A stretch of 33,930 nt of DNA from Saprospiraceae bacterium (GCA_030728245.1 JANQZX010000001.1:19201-53130), one strand, 5' to 3'; numbered from the stretch's first letter, positions 1-9,737 are shown. The notes: generated by a model not told the origin, from the letters alone. A program made the numbers and translations.

Positions 1-1
1 T

Positions 2-1798
2 GAACCAACCGCTGAACCTTCAACATCTAAATCAATTCCCTTTCATCATCCATACAATTTAACTATTGATGACTTATTAAATTTAGGTGTGCCACCGTCA
101 GAAGTGGAAAAAGTGATTCGAATAATAAGCCTGGATAAGCTTTTGGAAGTTAAGAACAACCTACCCGATGAGGCTTATGAAAAAATAAGTCTCATTTTCA
201 ATGGTTCTGACAAAAGAGAGTTATTAGAGCAAGTGAAGGAAGGGAAATCATTATCTGAGGATACAGAAATTCAGTTACAATCTCCTAATAACAAACAAAA
301 TTTTATTCAAAATACAGATGATCCACTTCTACTTCAATTTCTACTTGGTAAAAATAACTGGCAGTTTTTCCTTCACCCTGAACAAACAAAATTGGTGGAA
401 GCTAATTTTAACGGACCTGTTAAAATTACCGGAGGGGCTGGAACAGGAAAAACAGTAGCCGCTTTACACCGATTCTCATACCTAATAAAGAATGGGCTTC
501 CAGAAGGGAAAAGATTACTTTTTTGCACCTATACCAATGCGCTCGCTAATAATTTAAGCGCACAAGTAGATGAATTAAAATTAAGTAATAAAGGCATTTA
601 TGATATTATGACCATTCACTCCATTGCTTACCATCTGGCTTCAAAAATAAATAAACTGAAAAATCAAATCGAAGAGGGTTTCAAAAAAGAAGAAGAAAAC
701 AGCTATGCTAATAAAAAAACAAGACAACTGAACATTTGGGAGAAAATATTGAAAGACACTCAGATTACTCCAGAATTTGCTGAAGATGAATATCAAAAAG
801 TAATCCTTTTCCATCAAATAGAATCGTTGGACGACTATCTTGTAGTACAAAGAACAGGAAGAGAGACCAGAATTTCAAAAGAAATGAAAGAGCTATTCTG
901 GCATAAACATTTGAAATACAGAGAGGAGAAGAAAAAAACTTTTAAACTCGAGGGGGATGAACTTTTTTATGATTTAATTACCCATTACAAAAACCAAGAA
1001 ACAAAACCTTATGCACATATAATTTTGGATGAATTACAAGATTTATCAAATATTGAGCTTCGTTTTTTAAGATGTATTGTTAAACCAGGTATAAATGATT
1101 TATTTATGGTTGGCGACCCGCTGCAAAAAGTCTATGACAGAAACATAAACTTTTTAGCGCTTAAAATTGAAACCAGAGGAAAAAAATCCAGAAGATTATT
1201 AAGAAATTATAGAACAACGGAGGAAATAAGGAAGGATGCTGTAAAAGCACTCGGTGAAGAAACTTATTCTGATTTTAGTAATTCCATTGAGAAAATACAA
1301 GGTTATACCTCTTTAAGTTATGGTCCTGAACCCAGTTACATACACTTTAATAACTTGATAGATGAAATACAATTCGTAGAAAATAAAATAAAGGAATTGA
1401 TTGATACAGGATTATACTTACCGGAAGACATTTGCATTGCAGCCAAAAGAAATGATGACATACAAAAATTTCATAGTCACTTTCATAATGGTGATTATAA
1501 AATTAGAAAGATTGAGAAGAATAATGAGCTAAGTTTACCCGAACATTTGAGTACCTCCACTTTCCATAGTCTCAAGGGTCTTGAATTTAAAGTTATCTTT
1601 TTAGTTGGTTTAAATGCTAACACTTTTTTGAAACCTCGTCCCTATCCATCGGATGAAGAAAAAAAAGAAGCTGAAAAAAGAGATAAAGCGCTATTATATG
1701 TTGCAATGACGCGCGCTAAAATGCTACTCTACATTTCTGGGAATGGTTCTAAATCAAGTATTTTACAAAAAACATATCCTTATAAATTAATTGACTAA
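2..1798 (+). CDS. UvrD/Rep-type superfamily 1 DNA helicase, 5' partial
   Basis: ATP-dependent SF1 helicase. Numbering from the GTG at 89: Walker A GGAGTGKT at 115-122, motif II DELQD at 314-318, motif III VGDPLQ at 341-346, motif IV LLRNYRTT at 370-377, then motif V (HSLKGLEF) and motif VI (YVAMTRAK) near the C-terminus. The frame is open from base 2 with no ATG, and the extra residues (including LTIDDLLNLGVPPSEV) look like the helical segment that precedes the helicase core in a family of UvrD-like proteins. I therefore think the GTG is internal and the true start lies outside the window. In relatives recalled from memory, a RelE/ParE-like domain sits at the N-terminus; it cannot be seen here. 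The stop overlaps the end of convergent lptD by 4 nt. The helicase call is firm; the role (repair or other) is unknown. Confidence 0.9.
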   Translation, partial: EPTAEPSTSKSIPFHHPYNLTIDDLLNLGVPPSEVEKVIRIISLDKLLEVKNNLPDEAYEKISLIFNGSDKRELLEQVKEGKSLSEDTEIQLQSPNNKQNFIQNTDDPLLLQFLLGKNNWQFFLHPEQTKLVEANFNGPVKITGGAGTGKTVAALHRFSYLIKNGLPEGKRLLFCTYTNALANNLSAQVDELKLSNKGIYDIMTIHSIAYHLASKINKLKNQIEEGFKKEEENSYANKKTRQLNIWEKILKDTQITPEFAEDEYQKVILFHQIESLDDYLVVQRTGRETRISKEMKELFWHKHLKYREEKKKTFKLEGDELFYDLITHYKNQETKPYAHIILDELQDLSNIELRFLRCIVKPGINDLFMVGDPLQKVYDRNINFLALKIETRGKKSRRLLRNYRTTEEIRKDAVKALGEETYSDFSNSIEKIQGYTSLSYGPEPSYIHFNNLIDEIQFVENKIKELIDTGLYLPEDICIAAKRNDDIQKFHSHFHNGDYKIRKIEKNNELSLPEHLSTSTFHSLKGLEFKVIFLVGLNANTFLKPRPYPSDEEKKEAEKRDKALLYVAMTRAKMLLYISGNGSKSSILQKTYPYKLID

Positions 1799-4530
1799 AA
1801 GGCTCTAAGCGTATCTCCGTTATTTCGCTGGTAAGGTATTTTTATGAAATCGAGGGTACCTGGTTTAACCCTTAGCATAAAGCTATAGGTACCTCTTTGT
1901 GGCTGCCAGTTAAAAGACATATCCCAACAATGTAATTCGCGTATAAATCCGAAAGAAGGGTAAGACAAACCTTCGCGAACAAAATCGTATCCAAAATTAC
2001 CTACACTAATTGCCCAGTTGGGTGTTAATTTTATGTCTCCCCTACAATTTATAGAATTGGTCTCCACTAAAAATCGAATGGCTCCATTTTCCTCTCTCCA
2101 GGTAAAATCAATATTATGTGAGATTGAAAAATTTTCAAATAAACTTAAAAAATCTTCTTCCGTAGCATTATCAATAGGCAGTTTATTACTTCTATTCGTT
2201 TGATTACCAATAAGTGAAGGGCTATTTTGATCCGGCCTTGAATTTCTGACATCTGTGACTACCTCCTCCGGTTTCCCTTGAAAAAGAGCACGTATTTTTG
2301 CTACCGTCAGATTAGACGAAATACGCAAATTAGCCTGATCTAAACGCAAAGGTCTTCCCGTCTCTTTCCACCAAAAGGTATTAATTCTCTCATTTCTGGC
2401 ATTTTTCATGTAAGGGTCATAAATCATTGAAAACGATGCCGTAGTAGCACCCTTGAAAAAGCGAGCTGTGGTACTAACAAAAACAGGACTCCACCGAAGG
2501 GAATCAGCAGCAAAATTATAATTTCCCGTAATCACCAGATTATCAATAAGGTTCACGGTTTTAAGGGTGGAATCTTTTTTAGGTGCAATTTTAGCTAATA
2601 AAATATTATTTAGGGAGTATCCAATAGCCATTTGCTTACCCGATTGAGGAGGTGAACCATAAATCGATTGTTCAAAGGGAGTATATACCTGATATCTGTC
2701 GGCATATCTTGTATCTGTATTTATGGTGTCGTAAAATGGTTTAATATAATCCGGAGAATAATTAAAGGATATCGTTGGTCTCACTTCATGTCTCAGACCT
2801 CGTAAAAAACCACTTTTAAATTGTAATGTGCTAAAAAGTCTTGTATTTAGACCAAAACCCATGTCAAATGTACGATAAGAAGCAAACCCTGGTATTGTAT
2901 CTGTATTTACACGACCATATTGAGTCGTATCTGAAATAACTTGAAAAGAAGTTTTGGCCTCATTATAAATTGTATCTCTTCGTATGGTGGGCGTTGGATC
3001 AAAATCCTTCCTTAGTTGCTGCATTTGCCAAACTTCCCGATAATTAGCAGATGGATTTAGATTAAAAAACCGTAAAATTTTAAATGAAGTACTTGCCTCA
3101 ACCGCTTGATTAACTCCAAATTTAGCATCGCTAAGGGTTTTTGTTGAAAACAATGTGGTATCTGTAGCGGCAAAACTATTTCTAACCTCATTTCGATACC
3201 TCATAACGATAGCTTCGTACCATTTATCAGCGCCTGATGCAATTTTCCTTTTAAAGGGATTTATGGATTGGGTTTGAAATCTAAGATCAGGAAAATTAAT
3301 AGTTATTTCCTTGTTTAAAAGATTTTGAGAGTGATTAAACGAAACAGACCAATTGTAAGGTTTATCTGTATAGTTTTTATCAAATGACATATTAGAATTC
3401 AACTGCGTCTGCAAAACAGAGGCAGCATCGTTGAAAACCCTGTTTTGAAATCCATTGGTTTGAATATTCACACTACCACCAAACCGATTCGTTGGATGCG
3501 CACCACTCTCTTGTCTGTGAGACCATCTGATTTGCACTGAATTTTGAGGAGAAAAAATACCTGTTTGAAGATTTTCAGTTTTTCTCGAATCAAAGCCAAG
3601 GTTCAGCGAACCCGAATATTTATATCTCTTTCTGTAATCAGAGGATGCACTAACCCCCCAGGTACCTCTAAAATAAATATTTCCCCTAAGCGCCAGATTT
3701 AAATAATCATTGATAGGGAAAAACCATCCTATGTCTCTTAAACCATAACCCCACTGTGGTGAATATTCATAATCTCTTGGGAAAAGTAAACCAGTAGAAG
3801 ATTTTGATTGCGGATTGATAGGAAAAAAACCAAAAGGAAGCCAAATGGGAGTTGGAATATCCATTATTTCTAATCGGGAAGGACCCACAATGATTAACTT
3901 ATTAGGAATAATTTTTTGTTTGGTACTTCTGATGCCAAAATGCGGATGATCGGCTGTACAAGTGGTAAATATGGAATTCGTACTATAAAGGACATCATTT
4001 TGAGTTGAATCTGCTCCGGCAGTACGAATAAATTTTGCTTGTTCCGAGTGAATGACAATATCATTTTGTTGGGAAGTACTTTGAAAAACTTTTCCCTTTT
4101 GGGTTTTAAAATTATACCGAAGTTCAAAAGCTGATATTTCTTGCTCCCCTTCCTTGAAGGTAGGATTACTTTCTTTGGTCCCTGTGCCCTTTGCTAAAAT
4201 GATATTATTATCCCAGTCAAGTTCAATAAAACCTGCCTTCAATTCAACTTTTTCATAATTTACTACTGCCTCACCATATAGATAGAGCTTTTTATTTTTG
4301 TTATCCAAAATCATTGAATCTTTGCAAGACGCATCAATAGGCGCGCTCAATGAATCTTTGGAAAAACGCACGTATTGTCTTTGAATAGCGGTAGTATCTG
4401 GCATTGAATCTTCGCCCGGAATAGAATCTATGGCTATTTTTTGACTTAACAAAGGAACTGACCCCATCAGGAAAAACAAAATTCCTAATATGGCAGTTAG
4501 ATAAAAGTAATATTTTTGTTTACTTTGCAT
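1795..4530 (-). CDS. lptD: LPS-assembly outer membrane protein LptD (Bacteroidota type)
   Basis: Final step of lipopolysaccharide export: an outer-membrane barrel that inserts LPS into the outer leaflet. I chose the ATG at 4530, which gives MQSKQKYYFYLT followed by a hydrophobic signal peptide; the longer frame from 4554 adds eight residues with no signal-like character. After the signal comes an OstA/LptA-like beta-jellyroll (KKLYLYGEAVVNYEKVELKAG), then a long region rich in aromatic and beta-strand sequence (PTPIWLPFGFFPINP and onward to the C-terminus), typical of the Bacteroidota LptD barrel. Its 911 residues fit the family. It is divergent from the amidase gene with only 42 nt between starts, so their promoters must overlap or lie in each other's 5' ends. 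It ends 4 nt inside the helicase gene. Confidence 0.9.
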   Translation of the reverse strand: MQSKQKYYFYLTAILGILFFLMGSVPLLSQKIAIDSIPGEDSMPDTTAIQRQYVRFSKDSLSAPIDASCKDSMILDNKNKKLYLYGEAVVNYEKVELKAGFIELDWDNNIILAKGTGTKESNPTFKEGEQEISAFELRYNFKTQKGKVFQSTSQQNDIVIHSEQAKFIRTAGADSTQNDVLYSTNSIFTTCTADHPHFGIRSTKQKIIPNKLIIVGPSRLEIMDIPTPIWLPFGFFPINPQSKSSTGLLFPRDYEYSPQWGYGLRDIGWFFPINDYLNLALRGNIYFRGTWGVSASSDYRKRYKYSGSLNLGFDSRKTENLQTGIFSPQNSVQIRWSHRQESGAHPTNRFGGSVNIQTNGFQNRVFNDAASVLQTQLNSNMSFDKNYTDKPYNWSVSFNHSQNLLNKEITINFPDLRFQTQSINPFKRKIASGADKWYEAIVMRYRNEVRNSFAATDTTLFSTKTLSDAKFGVNQAVEASTSFKILRFFNLNPSANYREVWQMQQLRKDFDPTPTIRRDTIYNEAKTSFQVISDTTQYGRVNTDTIPGFASYRTFDMGFGLNTRLFSTLQFKSGFLRGLRHEVRPTISFNYSPDYIKPFYDTINTDTRYADRYQVYTPFEQSIYGSPPQSGKQMAIGYSLNNILLAKIAPKKDSTLKTVNLIDNLVITGNYNFAADSLRWSPVFVSTTARFFKGATTASFSMIYDPYMKNARNERINTFWWKETGRPLRLDQANLRISSNLTVAKIRALFQGKPEEVVTDVRNSRPDQNSPSLIGNQTNRSNKLPIDNATEEDFLSLFENFSISHNIDFTWREENGAIRFLVETNSINCRGDIKLTPNWAISVGNFGYDFVREGLSYPSFGFIRELHCWDMSFNWQPQRGTYSFMLRVKPGTLDFIKIPYQRNNGDTLRAF
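4511..4518 (+). promoter_or_regulatory. Candidate -7 box for the amidase gene
   Basis: TATTTTTG matches the Bacteroidota sigma consensus TAnnTTTG. It lies inside the 5' end of lptD, 55 nt before the amidase ATG. No clear -33 TTTG was found, so this is a weak call. Confidence 0.3.
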
Positions 4531-4572
4531 TGTAATTAACCGGCAAATAACCAAATTCCCCGAAACACTTTA

Positions 4573-5766
4573 ATGAATTACTTTTCCAACGAAAAAATGC
4601 GCGCACCGGGATATTGTTTACTTTTATTTTTTTTCATAACCCCATTCATAACGATGCAACATCGTTATTTGTACACCATCAATGCGCATAATTTTTCATC
4701 CAAGGGCGAAGGTACTAAAGATAAGTTACAAGGCAAACCCCCATATCGCATAAAAACAGTAATTATTGACCCAGGTCATGGTGGTTTCGATCCGGGAACA
4801 CATGGTGTTGCTACCTTAGAAAAAGATTTAGTGCTATCGGTTGGAAAAAAACTGAGAGACTTATTAGCTGAGAAATATCCTCAAATAAAGGTCATAATGA
4901 CCAGGGATAAAGACGTTTTTATTCCTCTATATCAACGGGCAAAAATTGCTAATGACGCAAATGCTGATTTATTTATTTCCATACATGCTAATTTTATGCC
5001 CAAATCTTCTGTTACGCAAGGCACAGAAACGTACGTAATGGGTTTACACACAGCTGAATATAATTTAGACGTTGCTAAACGAGAAAATGCTGCCATCTTA
5101 CTTGAGGAGAATTATAAAAATAATTATGACTACGATCCCAATTCTCCTGAAGGTCATATTTTATTTTCTATGTACCAGAATGCCTATTTGGATCAAAGCA
5201 TTCAATTTGGACAATTTGTTGAAAATCAGTACGCAAGTCACGCTAATAGAAAAAGTAGAGGGGTAAAACAAGCTGGTTTTGTTGTTTTGAAGGCAACTTC
5301 TATGCCAAGTGTATTATTAGAAATTGGATTTTTAAGTAATCGAGAAGAAGAAAATTATCTAAAAACCGATAATGGGAAGCAAAAAATTGCTGAAAGCATT
5401 TTCAATGGATTTACAGAATACAAAAAGAAAATAGAACAACTTCCAGAGACGGTGGCAGAAGTAACCAATAAACCAACATCTTCTCCTAATCAACCTATTT
5501 ATCAATTTTGGATTCAAATTGCTGCAACACCAAATCCTATTTCTAAAACAGATTCGTTGTGGAAAAATTCACCCTTCAACATCGAACAATTAAAGGAAAA
5601 TGGCCTATATAAATACAGAACAAACAAATTTAGCCAAATAAAAGAAGTTTTAAAAGCACGAGACAAAATGTTTGCTGCAGGATTTAAAGATGCTTTTATA
5701 ATTGTAGATAAAAATGGAGAACGAATAAGTCTTCATCAGGCTAAAAAAGAATTGGGTATCCCCTAA
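4573..5766 (+). CDS. Exported N-acetylmuramoyl-L-alanine amidase (Amidase_3) with C-terminal SPOR-like region
   Basis: Zinc amidase that cuts the bond between N-acetylmuramic acid and the stem peptide, acting in the periplasm in cell separation or wall turnover. A hydrophobic signal segment spans about residues 12-28. The Amidase_3 fold carries the expected residues: H69 (DPGHGG), E83 (LEKDL), H138 (ISIHAN) and catalytic E250 (VLLEIGFLSN). The last 90 residues (about 310-385, from FWIQIAATPN through DAFIIVDKNG) look like a SPOR-type peptidoglycan-binding fold. Starts at 4573 or at the internal ATG 4597 are both possible; the second would still leave a signal peptide. The MCE gene follows on the same strand, a pairing I recall as common in Bacteroidota. 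The AmiC-like family call is firm; the exact division role is inferred. Confidence 0.9.
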   Translation: MNYFSNEKMRAPGYCLLLFFFITPFITMQHRYLYTINAHNFSSKGEGTKDKLQGKPPYRIKTVIIDPGHGGFDPGTHGVATLEKDLVLSVGKKLRDLLAEKYPQIKVIMTRDKDVFIPLYQRAKIANDANADLFISIHANFMPKSSVTQGTETYVMGLHTAEYNLDVAKRENAAILLEENYKNNYDYDPNSPEGHILFSMYQNAYLDQSIQFGQFVENQYASHANRKSRGVKQAGFVVLKATSMPSVLLEIGFLSNREEENYLKTDNGKQKIAESIFNGFTEYKKKIEQLPETVAEVTNKPTSSPNQPIYQFWIQIAATPNPISKTDSLWKNSPFNIEQLKENGLYKYRTNKFSQIKEVLKARDKMFAAGFKDAFIIVDKNGERISLHQAKKELGIP

Positions 5767-5794
5767 TGTTACCGTTTATGAAGTAGGATATTTG

Positions 5795-5802
5795 TATATT
5801 TG
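5795..5802 (+). promoter_or_regulatory. -7 promoter box for the MlaD/MCE gene
   Basis: TATATTTG is a perfect match to TAnnTTTG, 31 nt before the ATG at 5833. It implies transcription from about 5809 and rules out the TTG start at 5800, which falls within the box. Confidence 0.5.
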
Positions 5803-5832
5803 CGAGAATTATTTGCCGAAAAAACAAAAAGA

Positions 5833-6855
5833 ATGTCAAAAGAGATTAGAATTGCCCTATTAGTTATAACCTCACTATTAGTATCTATTTGGGGCTACAA
5901 ATATATTATAGGTAAAAATTTATTGAAAAAGTCTAACCTATATTATGTTGATTACAGTAATGTAAATAGGATCACCATATCTACACCGGTAAAATATTTA
6001 GGTTACCAAGTGGGCTTTGTTTCTGAAGTAACTCCTGATTTAGATAAAGGTCTCATAAGATTAACCCTTGATTTAGACGAAAACATGGCTTTACCAAAAG
6101 GTAGTATGGCCAATATTTTGACTGAAACATTCATGGGTGGAGCTTCTATTATTTTAAATATTCCAGGAGGATGTTCGGGTGATTGTTTGCCTAGTGGATC
6201 TGTGATTGGTGGGAAAAATCTTGGCATCTTAGGTTCCATGGTCGATAAGGATGATTTAAAGACCTATATTCAGGTATTTCAGGAAGGTATTTCGGTTTTA
6301 GTAGATTCTTTAAGTAAACAAATGGCTTCTGGTGATTCTGAAAGTAAGATGGGGAAAAGCATTGAAAATCTCTCTAAAACGATTGATAATTTAGAACTGC
6401 TAACTCGTCAGATGAATGGCATTATGGGAGCTTCAGGAAAAAGCATCAATCAAAGTATGTCTAGTCTATCTGCTATATTAAAAAATATAGAAACTAATAA
6501 TGAAGAGATTACAAGTCTTTTATCCAATGTTTCTGACATTTCAAAGCAAATAAAAGATGGCGATGCTAAAAAATCAATGGAATCCATAAATTCTACCTTA
6601 ACAGGGCTACAAATGACTTTAAAATCTGCGGATACTACATTTTCCGGACTAAATAGTATAATAGCAAATGTAAATGCAGGAAATGGCAGTTTAGGTAAAT
6701 TAGTAAAAGATGATGGCTTAGTGAATGATATTCAGGATTTGAGTAAACATTTAGACTCTTTACTTTTAGATTTAAAAGAAAGGCCATATCGTTACATCCC
6801 CCTAAAGAGTCAGAAAAAGACAGAGAAAATAGATCGTCAGAAAGAATCGAATTAA
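5833..6855 (+). CDS. MlaD/MCE-family lipid-transport protein
   Basis: A single N-terminal membrane anchor (about residues 5-22) is followed by one MCE domain (about 30-120; VNRITISTPVKYLGYQVGFV, then ETFMGGASIILN). The rest is a long helical and coiled-coil tail with Ser/Asn/Lys-rich repeats, as in MCE proteins that form a hexameric tunnel for lipids across the periplasm. The ATG at 5833 gives MSKEIRIALL, the usual start of the Bacteroidota family; a longer frame from TTG 5800 would overlap the promoter box. Length is 340 residues. It follows the amidase gene by 66 nt with its own promoter. No MlaE permease or MlaF ATPase gene is in the window, so the partner complex is unknown. Its stop overlaps the stop of the convergent ABC gene. 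Confidence 0.88.
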   Translation: MSKEIRIALLVITSLLVSIWGYKYIIGKNLLKKSNLYYVDYSNVNRITISTPVKYLGYQVGFVSEVTPDLDKGLIRLTLDLDENMALPKGSMANILTETFMGGASIILNIPGGCSGDCLPSGSVIGGKNLGILGSMVDKDDLKTYIQVFQEGISVLVDSLSKQMASGDSESKMGKSIENLSKTIDNLELLTRQMNGIMGASGKSINQSMSSLSAILKNIETNNEEITSLLSNVSDISKQIKDGDAKKSMESINSTLTGLQMTLKSADTTFSGLNSIIANVNAGNGSLGKLVKDDGLVNDIQDLSKHLDSLLLDLKERPYRYIPLKSQKKTEKIDRQKESN

Positions 6856-8645
6856 TACTCAAACTGGAGTTTTGCCAAACTGGTATATAATCCTTTTTCG
6901 TTTTGAAGTAATTCCTGATGCGTTCCTTTCTCAGCAATGGTTCCGTTTTCCAATACATAAATTTGGTTTACATCTTTTATAGTAGCTAAACGATGAGCTA
7001 TAATAATAGAGGTTCTACCAACCATTAATACTTGTAAAGCTTCCTGAACGAGTCTTTCTGATTCTGCATCGAGCGATGAGGTGGCTTCATCAAGAATCAG
7101 AATAGCGGGATCTTTTAAAATAGCTCTGGCTATGGCTACCCGTTGTTTTTGGCCTCCGGACAATTTCACTCCCCTTTCTCCAACAATCGTTTCCATTTTT
7201 GAAGGAAAACCCTCTATGAATTCCCAGGCATTTGCCTTTTTAGCGGCTTCCATGATATCTGAATCTGAAGCTGATGGATTTCCGTAGGCGATATTATCTT
7301 TGATTGAACCACCAAATAACATAACATCTTGAGGCACGATGGCCATATTGCCGCGTACATCAGAAAGATCATATTTATTTATTGGAAAGTCATCAATAAA
7401 AATTTCGCCTTTGTCTGCCTTATAAAATTGCATGAGAAGTTGAGTTAAGGTTGATTTTCCAGCACCACTCATACCAACCAAAGCAATTCTTTCTCCGGGA
7501 CTGACGCTGATATCTATTCCTTTTAACACTATTTTTTCAGGACGACTAGGATATGCGAAAAACACTTGATTAAAATCAATTTTTCCTTGAAACCTTTTAC
7601 TGATAGGCTTGGGAGAATCTATATTTCTCTCCCCAGGCATTTGAAGAATATCTACAATTCTTTCTCCTGCACCTAACGCCGTAATTAATTCTGTATAAAA
7701 AGTTCCGAGGCTGGCGATAGCACCACCAATAATACCAGTAAAAATGATAAAATTGACTAAATCACCTTTAAGCATCGAGCCATTCTCGACCATTAAAGCA
7801 GCTTGCCACATGATAAAAAACAAGGCTCCAAACATAACAAATACGATAAAAGAAGCAAAAAGTCCTCTCATTGTAGCTGCCTTTAAAGCCATAGTAACCA
7901 CTTTATTTAAGTGCGAACCATATCGTCCAAGTTCGAACCATTCATTAGTAAAAGCCTTAACGGTACGAATATTCTGCATGGTTTCCTCTACCACAACATT
8001 GGTTTGTGCCAGTTCATCTTGCCTTTCCTTAGTAAACTTCCTTATATGTTTACCAAAATACATAGCGGCAAAAACCACTAAAGGGAAAGTACCCAACATA
8101 ATTAATGCAAGGCGGGGCATGGCAAAAATAATGAAGATAATACCTCCTACAAGAATAATAATTTGTCTTAAAAATTCGGCAACGGTAGTAGCTAATGCCC
8201 CTTGAATCTGCGTTACATCATTGGTGATTCTGCTGGTTAATTCACCAACCCGCTGATCTTCAATCCAGGGAATAGGAAGAGAAATCATGTTTTTGAATAA
8301 ATCCTTTCTCAACGACGCCATACTTTTCTCACTGACAATAGCAAATAATCGAATTCTAAAGTAAGAAAGAATGCTTTGAAACGCCAATAACAAAAGGATG
8401 GTTAAAAACAATTGATTTAAATTCATAGGATAGGTTGGATTCTTATCGAGGATATTAAAAACTTCACCCGGAAGTTTCATGATAACCAAAAAGAGGATAC
8501 TACCAGCACTTAAAACCAATAAACCAAATATAAATTGAACCCGGTAGGGAATTAAATAACGAAATATATATCCGTTTTTATGTAATTTTTCTTTAGAAAA
8601 TTTGGGCTTTTCATTGGTTTTGCCCTCGCTCTTATTAGCTGACAT
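6852..8645 (-). CDS. MsbA-like ABC exporter half-transporter (permease-ATPase fusion)
   Basis: Works as a homo- or heterodimer to push lipids, peptides or drugs out of the cytoplasm. The N-terminal half (about residues 30-325) holds six predicted membrane helices of the ABC exporter type. The ATPase half carries Walker A GMSGAGKS (391-398), Q-loop Q439 (VPQD), signature LSGGQ (495-499), Walker B ILILDE with E520, and the H-loop histidine H551. All catalytic residues are intact, so a homodimer is plausible. The 597-residue length is normal. Substrate cannot be read from sequence; the neighbouring LPS and lipid-transport genes make a lipid-type substrate reasonable but unproven. It is divergent from the DUF6089 gene across 146 nt. 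Confidence 0.9.
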   Translation of the reverse strand: MSANKSEGKTNEKPKFSKEKLHKNGYIFRYLIPYRVQFIFGLLVLSAGSILFLVIMKLPGEVFNILDKNPTYPMNLNQLFLTILLLLAFQSILSYFRIRLFAIVSEKSMASLRKDLFKNMISLPIPWIEDQRVGELTSRITNDVTQIQGALATTVAEFLRQIIILVGGIIFIIFAMPRLALIMLGTFPLVVFAAMYFGKHIRKFTKERQDELAQTNVVVEETMQNIRTVKAFTNEWFELGRYGSHLNKVVTMALKAATMRGLFASFIVFVMFGALFFIMWQAALMVENGSMLKGDLVNFIIFTGIIGGAIASLGTFYTELITALGAGERIVDILQMPGERNIDSPKPISKRFQGKIDFNQVFFAYPSRPEKIVLKGIDISVSPGERIALVGMSGAGKSTLTQLLMQFYKADKGEIFIDDFPINKYDLSDVRGNMAIVPQDVMLFGGSIKDNIAYGNPSASDSDIMEAAKKANAWEFIEGFPSKMETIVGERGVKLSGGQKQRVAIARAILKDPAILILDEATSSLDAESERLVQEALQVLMVGRTSIIIAHRLATIKDVNQIYVLENGTIAEKGTHQELLQNEKGLYTSLAKLQFEY

Positions 8646-8721
8646 AATTAATTTTAACTTACCTAAAGCAACCTAAACAACTTAAGCCTCCTTTTAGATT
8701 AAAAAAATAAATTTATCCCCC

Positions 8722-8729
8722 TATATTTG
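8722..8729 (+). promoter_or_regulatory. Candidate -7 box for the DUF6089 gene
   Basis: TATATTTG fits TAnnTTTG, 63 nt before the ATG. A weaker TACCTTTA at 8767-8774 is an alternative start site closer to the gene. Confidence 0.38.
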
Positions 8730-8791
8730 AATCTTGAAATATATCAATTATTTGATAATCAGCGTTTACCTTTAAATTAAATCTACTGAAA

Positions 8792-9646
8792 ATGAGATAT
8801 TTTTTTCTGCTTTTATTAATCGTGCCTTTTGTTTTAAATGGACAAGGAACAGATATAGAATTAGGTATAACAGGAGGAACCACCATTTACGTTGGAGATT
8901 TATCGGGCTCATTGAGCGAATACTCCACGAAAGATTTGGGCTACACAGCAGGTATATTTCTTAGAAATAATTTTAATAAACATATTGGTTATAGATTTGG
9001 ACTATCCTTTAGCCACTTAAAAGCAGACGAATTAAATAGAAGGGTTCCAAATCCACGTGCGTTAAATTTCAATAATAATTTAAAGCAAGCCTATATATTA
9101 GGAGAGTGGAGACTGGTAAATTTTTCATTTGCTGAAGAGAAGATAATAATTTCACCATTTGTTGCTGCTGGAGGCATGGTACAATTATCGGATCCACATT
9201 TTAGAGATATAACTTATGGTAATATCTCCCTCCGGAAATTAGGTACAGAAGGACAAGGTATTCCAGGTTATCCCGATTATTATGAATCCTACCTCTTTAG
9301 TCTTCCTGTTGGAGCGGGACTTTCTGTTATGATAAAAAAAAGATTAACCTTAACGGCGGAAATCATTGGAAACCGGGTTTTTGGTGACTATATTGATGAT
9401 GTTTCTTCTGCGCCCGTAATATTTAATGATTTATTAGCTAATCCAAAAGGTACTAATTTAGCCTTAAATGCCTATATAAGCAATCCAACGTTATATCCAA
9501 ATCCTTCTGCCACACCCTATTCCAGAGGAGGACCGGCAGTAGATTGGTTTTATTTGGTTCAATTTACAGTAGGTTATCGGATAAAGGATAGTGGAGCATC
9601 CAGGCGGGGAGGAAAAAAAGGTTCGCCGTGTCCAACCTTTTGGTAA
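8792..9646 (+). CDS. DUF6089 / PorG-like outer membrane beta-barrel protein
   Basis: A cleavable signal peptide (MRYFFLLLLIVPFVLNGQ) is followed by a small barrel: IELGITGGTTIYVGDLSG at the first strand, alternating amphipathic strands throughout, and aromatic-ending strands such as FYLVQFTVGYRIKD. This fits the DUF6089 family, which includes PorG, a component linked to type IX secretion in Bacteroidota. Length (284 residues) is usual. The C-terminus is an unusual basic tail, SRRGGKKGSPCPTF, which may sit in the periplasm. No other type IX genes are in the window, so a secretion role is only possible, not shown. The barrel call is firm and the family call fairly so. Confidence 0.8.
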   Translation: MRYFFLLLLIVPFVLNGQGTDIELGITGGTTIYVGDLSGSLSEYSTKDLGYTAGIFLRNNFNKHIGYRFGLSFSHLKADELNRRVPNPRALNFNNNLKQAYILGEWRLVNFSFAEEKIIISPFVAAGGMVQLSDPHFRDITYGNISLRKLGTEGQGIPGYPDYYESYLFSLPVGAGLSVMIKKRLTLTAEIIGNRVFGDYIDDVSSAPVIFNDLLANPKGTNLALNAYISNPTLYPNPSATPYSRGGPAVDWFYLVQFTVGYRIKDSGASRRGGKKGSPCPTFW

Positions 9647-9737
9647 AATGAGTTTAATGATTCTTAGAATTTGTAAAAAAGTTAAAATTGAAATACAAAC
9701 AGACTTAGAAATTAAAAACAAATACCTTAAGTATGTT

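Noticed and set aside
7744-8205. 153-residue plus-strand frame opposite the ABC exporter
   Set aside because: Lies fully inside a well-supported gene on the other strand, has no recognisable domain, and its hydrophobic look comes from the antisense of membrane helices.
9657-9671. ATTCTTAGAAT symmetric sequence after the DUF6089 gene
   Set aside because: The arms are separated by one base, so no hairpin can form, and there is no T-run; not a terminator.
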